From Tridacna crocea (Eukaryota; Mollusca; Bivalvia; Cardiida; Cardiidae): 64,000 nucleotides of DNA. The stretch lies in NCBI GenBank assembly GCA_943736015.1, contig OX031057.1, positions 60,842,001 to 60,906,000 on the forward strand. The letters run 5' to 3'. The position numbers and the translations under genes were made by a program. Position 1 is the stretch's first letter, and the number at the start of each line of letters is the position of its first letter. Positions 62,001 through 64,000 of the stretch are shown piece by piece. Below the pieces are notes generated by a model. It was not told the origin of the DNA. It saw nothing but the letters and a program-made list of their open reading frames with translations, and did no database searches.

Positions 62001-63187
62001 AAGTACATGTATAATTAGGAATATGTAAATGCCACACCAGTAAATTTATTTGTAACATATATATCAACAATAAATTTCATCAGTATGCATTTAGTAAAGT
62101 TATCTTGCAACTGGAGGTTTGTCACACAAGTTGCTGACTATCAAAATTGTAGACTTGTCGAAATTGAAAGCATTTCCAGACAACTAAATAAATGTGGCTC
62201 AAAACTAAAAGGTTTTGGGAAGGGTAGAAAACATTGTGGGAAAAGGAGAAAATGCTGGTAAGCAGCATTTTCTCCTTTTCTCACAATGTTCTCTATAGGC
62301 TTCTTACTCGGGTCATTAAAGGTGGCCCTTCAGATATTGGGACAAAAATTTTACAAAAATACAAAAAAACCATCCTTATACTCCCAAAGTCTTATAATTT
62401 TCATTCATTAAACCCTAGTAGTCGAAAACCATCCGACAACTACACAAATTAGAGATTTACTACAGCCCAATGTCTACACTGAAGGGAAACACGGTCTATT
62501 TTTACATCAGCAACTCACTCATTTACATATCGGAAATATAAAGACGATGTTTCAAACAGCGTCCGAAGTTCTAGACATTATGGAAAATAATTACATGTTT
62601 GTTATGCTATGGAATTTAATAGTTATTAGTCACATGCGAGTCACTTAACATTCCCAGAATGCTTTTTTGATTTTGGCAGGAAATCTAAAAATAGCTTAAG
62701 AGGCTAAGTAGCCTTTTAAGGGAATACCACTAAAAAAAATTTTTTTTGTAATTTTATGTTTCGTAATTACTGATGATTTCTATTGATTTTTCATATAGAT
62801 TTCATTGACATATATATTTTTTGATTTCGTGTGATTTGAAAGTTCTAAATACCCACCTTTAAAAGTTGGGATTGTTTGGTAAAGAGTTGGGTGTGGGTGG
62901 GGGTTGTCTGGAGGTCTCTGGAGTAAGCAATATTGTGAAGGGCACTACTATTAGGGAGGGAGCATTAATTGGGTGAAACACAGTATTTTAGATATTTCTG
63001 ACAAAATCTAGACAAATTGTCTCAATAATTCATCTTGATGAAACAACTACTTACCTTGATAGTGTTTAATCCAAGTCTGGCATATCTGTAAGGCAAGAGA
63101 GGCGTTGATACTCTGCATTTTACCTTTAATACCTAATGGTGGTACATCCTTCTCCACTGACAGGTCAGGGCAAATAGTGAGGGGTAC
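52567..63187 (-). CDS. FPGS: Folylpolyglutamate synthase, C-terminal part (7 exons, 5' end outside window)
   Basis: FPGS is the ATP-dependent ligase that adds gamma-linked glutamates to folates, keeping them in the cytosol and mitochondria. Exons on the minus strand are 63187-63055, 61443-61333, 58455-58358, 57706-57654, 56508-56433, 54378-54315 and 53096-52567. They sum to 1065 nt (354 residues plus stop), all with AG/GT junctions and consistent phases. Key identifiers, in order: LGIKGKMQSINASLALQ (substrate-domain end; animal enzymes have LGLEG..Q.SNA.LALQ), TYYLDGAHT (the DGAHT signature of the ligase C-terminal domain), VLIFNMTGDRD, DAVLFCPNI and VTGSLHLVGG near the C-terminus. The P-loop and N-terminal ligase domain, and any mitochondrial leader, lie beyond 64000. 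The region before VTGSLHLVGG is long and low-complexity. No frameshift or stop was found, so the gene looks functional. Introns are packed with MITEs, but no exon is hit. Confidence 0.95.
53507..53730. mobile_element. Family A MITE in FPGS intron
   Basis: CATTTATCACACAATGGCAA, GACGACCTGAGTAAGAAAGC, AAAATGCTGGTAACCAGCAT hairpin, GTCGTCTGCAAATGCTTTCA, GTTTGGTCAAGAGTTTAA (TTAA 53727-53730). Confidence 0.87.
53965..54190. mobile_element. Family A MITE in FPGS intron
   Basis: TTAACTCATTACCAAACGAC, AAAGCATTTGCAGACGACAA, hairpin GGAGAAAATGCTGGTTACCA, GGGATGGTGTGGTAAAGATT; right TTAA lost. Lies between exon f and the terminal exon. Confidence 0.9.
54315..54378 (-). CDS. FPGS: FPGS exon f
   Basis: Acceptor CCTTTATTTCAG, donor GAAG|GTAAAT; phase 0 in, phase 1 out. 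Encodes TCNFDAVLFCPNIAYETAIH; F.CPN is conserved. Confidence 0.92.
54836..54945. mobile_element. Family A MITE, left half (GATGACAATTTCAAAGTGGC subfamily)
   Basis: GGCTTTACAACGCAGCAAAA, AGCATTTACAGATGACAATT, TCAAAGTGGCTCAAGTGGTG, then it breaks into the palindrome-related repeat. Confidence 0.75.
54945..55265. repeat. Repeat related to 39105-39450
   Basis: CACAGCCATGAGTAAAAATA, GATGATGTTTCCAAAATAAG, later GTGCATTACAATATTACGTA and TTTCCATCTGGTTAAGAA. Contains a T-rich/G-rich run at 55050-55111. Confidence 0.7.
55327..56298 (+). repeat. Family G mid-repetitive element in FPGS intron
   Basis: ACAAGAGGGCCATGATGGTT start, then units with AAACTTGTGACCCCTGG, GGGCTATAATTTGGGCAC and AAAGCTACA, ending GACATAAGCCTGCTGGCCTT, TGGCTTGCGGAGCTATTAAAA. 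Copy 1 at 4640 has an extra unit. Confidence 0.82.
56433..56508 (-). CDS. FPGS: FPGS exon e
   Basis: Acceptor TTGAAATTTCAG, donor TTACAG|GTATGC; phase 2 in, phase 0 out. Encodes KKEVYKVLIFNMTGDRDVET, LLKQLQ. The VLIFN.TGDRD strand-turn is well conserved in FPGS. Confidence 0.93.
56574..56802. mobile_element. Family A MITE, complete (229 bp), FPGS intron
   Basis: TTAACTCTTTATCAAACGAC to GTGGTAATGGATTAA; TTAA 56574 and 56799. A 40-bp scrap of another copy (TTAAACCCTTTACCACACAA) precedes it at 56533. Confidence 0.93.
56799..56945. mobile_element. Family A MITE, truncated, sharing TTAA 56799
   Basis: TTAACTCTATCAAACAACAA, AAAACACTTGCAGATGAGAA, GAAAAGCAGAAAATGCTGGT, breaking off in the hairpin loop at TTATCCACTG. 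Confidence 0.87.
56978..57152. mobile_element. Family B MITE, copy 9
   Basis: TTAACCTATTGGCTGTTAAG, hairpin GATCAGACTGTACCAAACCT/GCAGTCTGATCTTGGACC, AATTTGGGTGTTTACTAACG, TTAA 57149. Confidence 0.8.
57170..57382. mobile_element. Family A MITE, FPGS intron
   Basis: TTAACTCTTAACCACACAAT, GAGAAAGAAGCCTTTTGAAA, GGAGAAAATGCTGGTAACTA hairpin, TTGTCTGCCAATGCTTTCAA, GGTAAAGAGTTAA. Confidence 0.9.
57654..57706 (-). CDS. FPGS: FPGS exon d
   Basis: 53-nt exon, acceptor TTTGCTCCTAG, donor CTGAA|GTAAGA; phase 0 in, phase 2 out. Encodes QCVEWFKEEAQTEKDNL; QCVEWF matches the helix following DGAHT. Confidence 0.9.
57884..58052. mobile_element. Family A MITE with deletions, FPGS intron
   Basis: TTAACTCTTTAGGCGACTTT, GAGAAAATGCTGGTAACCTG hairpin, CCTTCTCAAATTAAATTTCA, GAGTTAGGGTTTAA; the GTCTGCAAATGC segment is missing. 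Confidence 0.8.
58056..58287. mobile_element. Family A MITE, complete, FPGS intron
   Basis: TTAACTCTCTCTTTACCAAA, AAAGCATTTGCAGACGATAA, GAGAAAACGCTGGTTACCAG hairpin, GTGTGGTAAAGGGTTAA (58284). Only about 70 bp from FPGS exon c. Confidence 0.92.
58358..58455 (-). CDS. FPGS: FPGS exon c (DGAHT motif)
   Basis: Acceptor GTTTTTTTCAG, donor GAG|GTATGT; phase 1 in, phase 0 out. Encodes LSECQWFGRNQMIKED then TYYLDGAHTLESIE. DGAHT is a signature of FPGS and bacterial FolC; the W.GR pattern before it is also conserved. Confidence 0.95.
58518..58638. mobile_element. Family B MITE, shortened copy 10
   Basis: CAACCCATAGAGCACAGAAA, GTTGACAGTGTAGTTCAAGA, hairpin GATCAGACTGCACTGAACCT/ACAGTCTGATAGGATC, CTGCCTGTTACTTTAA. 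Confidence 0.7.
58637..58857. mobile_element. Family A MITE, FPGS intron
   Basis: TTAACTCTTTACCACAAAAT, GATGACCCGGAGGTAAAAGC, GGAGAAAATGCTGGTAAACA hairpin, GTCGTCTGCAAATTCTTTCA, ATTTAGTTAA. Confidence 0.9.
59558..59665 (+). mobile_element. 108-bp retroposed insert with hammerhead-like core
   Basis: Flanked by a perfect 14-bp direct repeat TTTGTATAAATTGA (59544-59557, 59666-59679). Contains GTCCTGACGAAGGCTGCAAT, GCCGAAACGTTGACC: CTGACGA (59574-59580), a GGC/GCC stem II and GAAAC (59594-59598), the layout of a hammerhead ribozyme core as found in Penelope-like elements and retrozymes. Stem III and the cleavage triplet are not convincing. Confidence 0.6.
59760..60716. mobile_element. TA-flanked TIR element (Tc1/mariner-type ends) inside the LINE
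   Basis: 957 bp with perfect 25-bp TIRs CCGTAATTCCCCTAAGTATT... and TA at both borders (59758-59759, 60717-60718). Removing it with one TA restores the LINE frame exactly. Subterminal repeats of TTCGGACAC occur at both ends. No transposase ORF; non-autonomous. Confidence 0.92.
59965..60114. mobile_element. Family A MITE remnant inside the TA-flanked element
   Basis: CTCTTTCCCAAACAACAAAT, CCAGCGTTTTCTCATTTTCC, AACAATGTTTTCAAAAGGTT, GTGTGGTAAAGAGTTAA (TTAA 60111). A 51-bp local duplication (GAAGACCCGC...CCAAACAACAAAT) precedes it at 59908 and 59959. Confidence 0.75.
60786..61332. other. FPGS intron, no recognisable element
   Basis: AT-rich intronic sequence between the LINE fragment and exon b. 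Confidence 0.45.
61333..61443 (-). CDS. FPGS: FPGS exon b
   Basis: Acceptor TTTTCATTCCAG, donor CAAG|GTAAAC; phase 1 in, phase 1 out. Encodes EKLRGEEARSGQSYTSK, then IGLQPEKASQVTLTTEYIQ. It corresponds to the poorly conserved linker before the DGAHT exon. Confidence 0.88.
61499..61704. mobile_element. Family A MITE, diverged, FPGS intron
   Basis: CTAACCCTTTACCACACTGT, AATGAGGGAAAAGGAAAATA, decayed hairpin, CAGACTAAATGCTTAGAAAT, GCTACAGGGTTAA. Confidence 0.75.
61738..61840. mobile_element. Family A MITE, left half
   Basis: GAACTCTTTAACAAATGAGG, AAAATTGAAAGAATTTGCAG, ACGACAAATTTAGAGTGGCT, TATCTGTAAGGGAAGAAAT. Confidence 0.7.
62125..62325. mobile_element. Family A MITE, ends diverged
   Basis: CTATCAAAATTGTAGACTTG, GAAAGCATTTCCAGACAACT, GGGAAAAGGAGAAAATGCTG hairpin, CTTCTTACTCGGGTCATTAAA, then joins the next repeat. 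Confidence 0.82.
62320..62400 (+). repeat. Short repeat shared with 48140-48225
   Basis: TTAAAGGTGGCCCTTCAGAT, TGGGACAAAAATTTTACAAA, CATCCTTATACTCCCAAAG, inverse of the 48 kb segment. Confidence 0.75.
62498..62760 (-). repeat. Dispersed repeat N, copy 2, with empty TTAA site
   Basis: AGCAACTCACTCATTTACAT, ACATTATGGAAAATAATTAC, AGTCACATGCGAGTCACTTA, ATTCCCAGAATGC, AAATCTAAAAATAGCTTAAG, AGGCTAAGTAGCCTTTTAAG. The single TTAA at 62696-62699 is the unoccupied counterpart of the family A insertion site at 46434-46655. Confidence 0.88.
62761..63054. other. FPGS intron, short family A end and G-rich stretch
   Basis: TAAAAGTTGGGATTGTTTGG, TAAAGAGTTGGGTG at about 62861-62895 is a right-end scrap of family A. 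Otherwise unremarkable. Confidence 0.45.
63055..63187 (-). CDS. FPGS: FPGS exon a (first in window)
   Basis: Acceptor GCTGTTTCAG|GTACCC, donor CAAG|GTAAGT. Starts in phase 0, ends in phase 1. Encodes VPLTICPDLSVEKD, then LGIKGKMQSINASLALQ, QTWIKHYQ. This is the part linking the N-terminal ligase domain to the C-terminal domain. Confidence 0.93.
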
Positions 63188-63242
63188 CTGAAACAGCAAC
63201 AATAACGTATGTATAGATGTTTGTATGTTGCATTTAGTCACT

Positions 63243-63459
63243 TTAACTCAAAATAAAATGACAACATTTTAGACTAGTCCAAATCAAAAGCATTTGCAGA
63301 CGACAAAATAAAAGTGACTGAAAATTTGATTTATAACGAGTTGAAAACATTGTGGAGAAAGGATGATGGTTACTAGCATTTTCTCCTTTTCCCACAATGT
63401 TTTCAAAAGGCTTCATTCTCAGGGTTATCAAAAGTAGGGATTGTGTGGTAATGGGTTAA
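63243..63459. mobile_element. Family A MITE, complete ends, FPGS intron
   Basis: TTAACTCAAAATAAAATGAC, AAAGCATTTGCAGACGACAA, shortened hairpin GGATGATGGTTACTAGCATT, GTGTGGTAATGGGTTAA (63456). It lies 55 bp upstream of FPGS exon a. Confidence 0.9.
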
Positions 63460-63464
63460 CAATT

Positions 63465-63840
63465 TACCAAATGACAAAATTCTGGAAAGGACAAAAAAAA
63501 GCATACAGCAGACAACTTATAAATGCCTCACAAAACAGAGTTTGGCTTTAAAAAGGTAGTAAATACATTAGCTGTCTTCACCACCTTAGCAAACAATCCC
63601 CAGTTTTAATGAATGAGCTTTGAAATCATCACAAGACAAGGATGAAATGCCAAGCAACCAGCATTTCATTTTTTTCCCACAATGTTTTCTTGGTTTCTAC
63701 GATTTTAATCTGGCCCAATCATGCTTTCTTCTTCTTTAAATGACAAATTACATTATTTGAGCAACATTGCAATTTTTATCCACAGATGCTTTCACTTTTG
63801 ATGAGTCTAAAATATCTGACCTGTCACACAAGAAGGGACC
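63465..63840. mobile_element. Degenerate family A copies
   Basis: AATTTACCAAATGACAAAAT at 63462, TTAGCAAACAATCCCCAGTT at 63587, GATGAAATGCCAAGCAACCA hairpin, CACAATGTTTTCTTGG, ATCCACAGATGCTTTCACTT, GAGTCTAAAATATC. Confidence 0.6.
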
Positions 63841-63844
63841 TTCA

Positions 63845-63945
63845 GGGAACTGCAAATTATGTTAATCTTGTGTCAATCTTGGTCAGACTGCACAGATTGC
63901 GCAATCTGACCAGGATTGATATTTTTCACTTTTATGATGTTTACT
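63845..63945. repeat. Hairpin related to family B
   Basis: TGTCAATCTTGGTCAGACTG, CACAGATTGCGCAATCTGAC, CAGGATTGATA; the same GGTCAGACTGCACA theme but ends not found. Confidence 0.5.
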
Positions 63946-63971
63946 GTATGAAAAGTTGTCATTCTACCTGG

Positions 63972-64000
63972 TTAACCCATTACCACACAACCCCTTTTTT
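63972..64000. mobile_element. Family A MITE, cut by the window edge
   Basis: TTAACCCATTACCACACAAC then CCCTTTTTT at the edge. Confidence 0.8.

Overview
The window reads as AT-rich animal DNA, most likely from a bivalve mollusc. The signs are a spliced, intron-rich gene, no operon structure, and dense non-autonomous transposons whose style matches bivalve genomes (for example the TIR repeat beginning ATGGAGTGCAACACGCG and long repeats ending in GAGCTAAAA or GGTGAACTAAAA). The bivalve call rests on recalled repeat style and was not searched.

The one confidently identified gene is the 3' part of folylpolyglutamate synthase (FPGS) on the minus strand, 63187 down to 52567. Seven coding exons were assembled by hand. 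Their lengths (133, 111, 98, 53, 76, 64, 530) sum to 1065 nt, which is 355 codons including the stop, with compatible phases throughout. The N-terminal ATP-binding half lies beyond the right edge. A second probable coding exon, of unknown function, is on the minus strand at 17634-18055. A degraded minus-strand locus at 44.5-50.2 kb contains an OB-fold-like exon with a frameshift (45770-45998). A fragment of a Polinton/adintovirus-like gene, broken in frame at least twice, sits at 27643-28135.

Nearly everything else is repeat. (1) Family A is a 217-234 bp MITE with TTAA ends, TIR CCCTTTACCA and a long central hairpin. I count about 50 full or partial copies, densest at 30-64 kb. (2) Family B is a roughly 212 bp TTAA-flanked MITE with a GATCAGACTGCAC hairpin. 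(3) There are further TIR or hairpin families (C, D, J, L), a promoter-like repeat (I), SINEs with target-site duplications, tRNA-like relics, and long repeats ending in a hairpin plus CTAA (G, H). (4) 1-1440 is simple-sequence and minisatellite DNA. (5) 10.4-12.4 kb is a tandem duplication of about 0.99 kb. (6) 14.46-16.5 kb and 19.1-20.3 kb are large inverted repeats.

The best findings concern element history. A paralogous empty site shows family A inserts at TTAA and duplicates it, as piggyBac-type elements do. An FPGS intron carries a LINE fragment split by a TA-flanked element, which itself holds a MITE, and by a 108-bp insert with a hammerhead-ribozyme-like core. I found no intact autonomous transposase and no clear new biochemical system.
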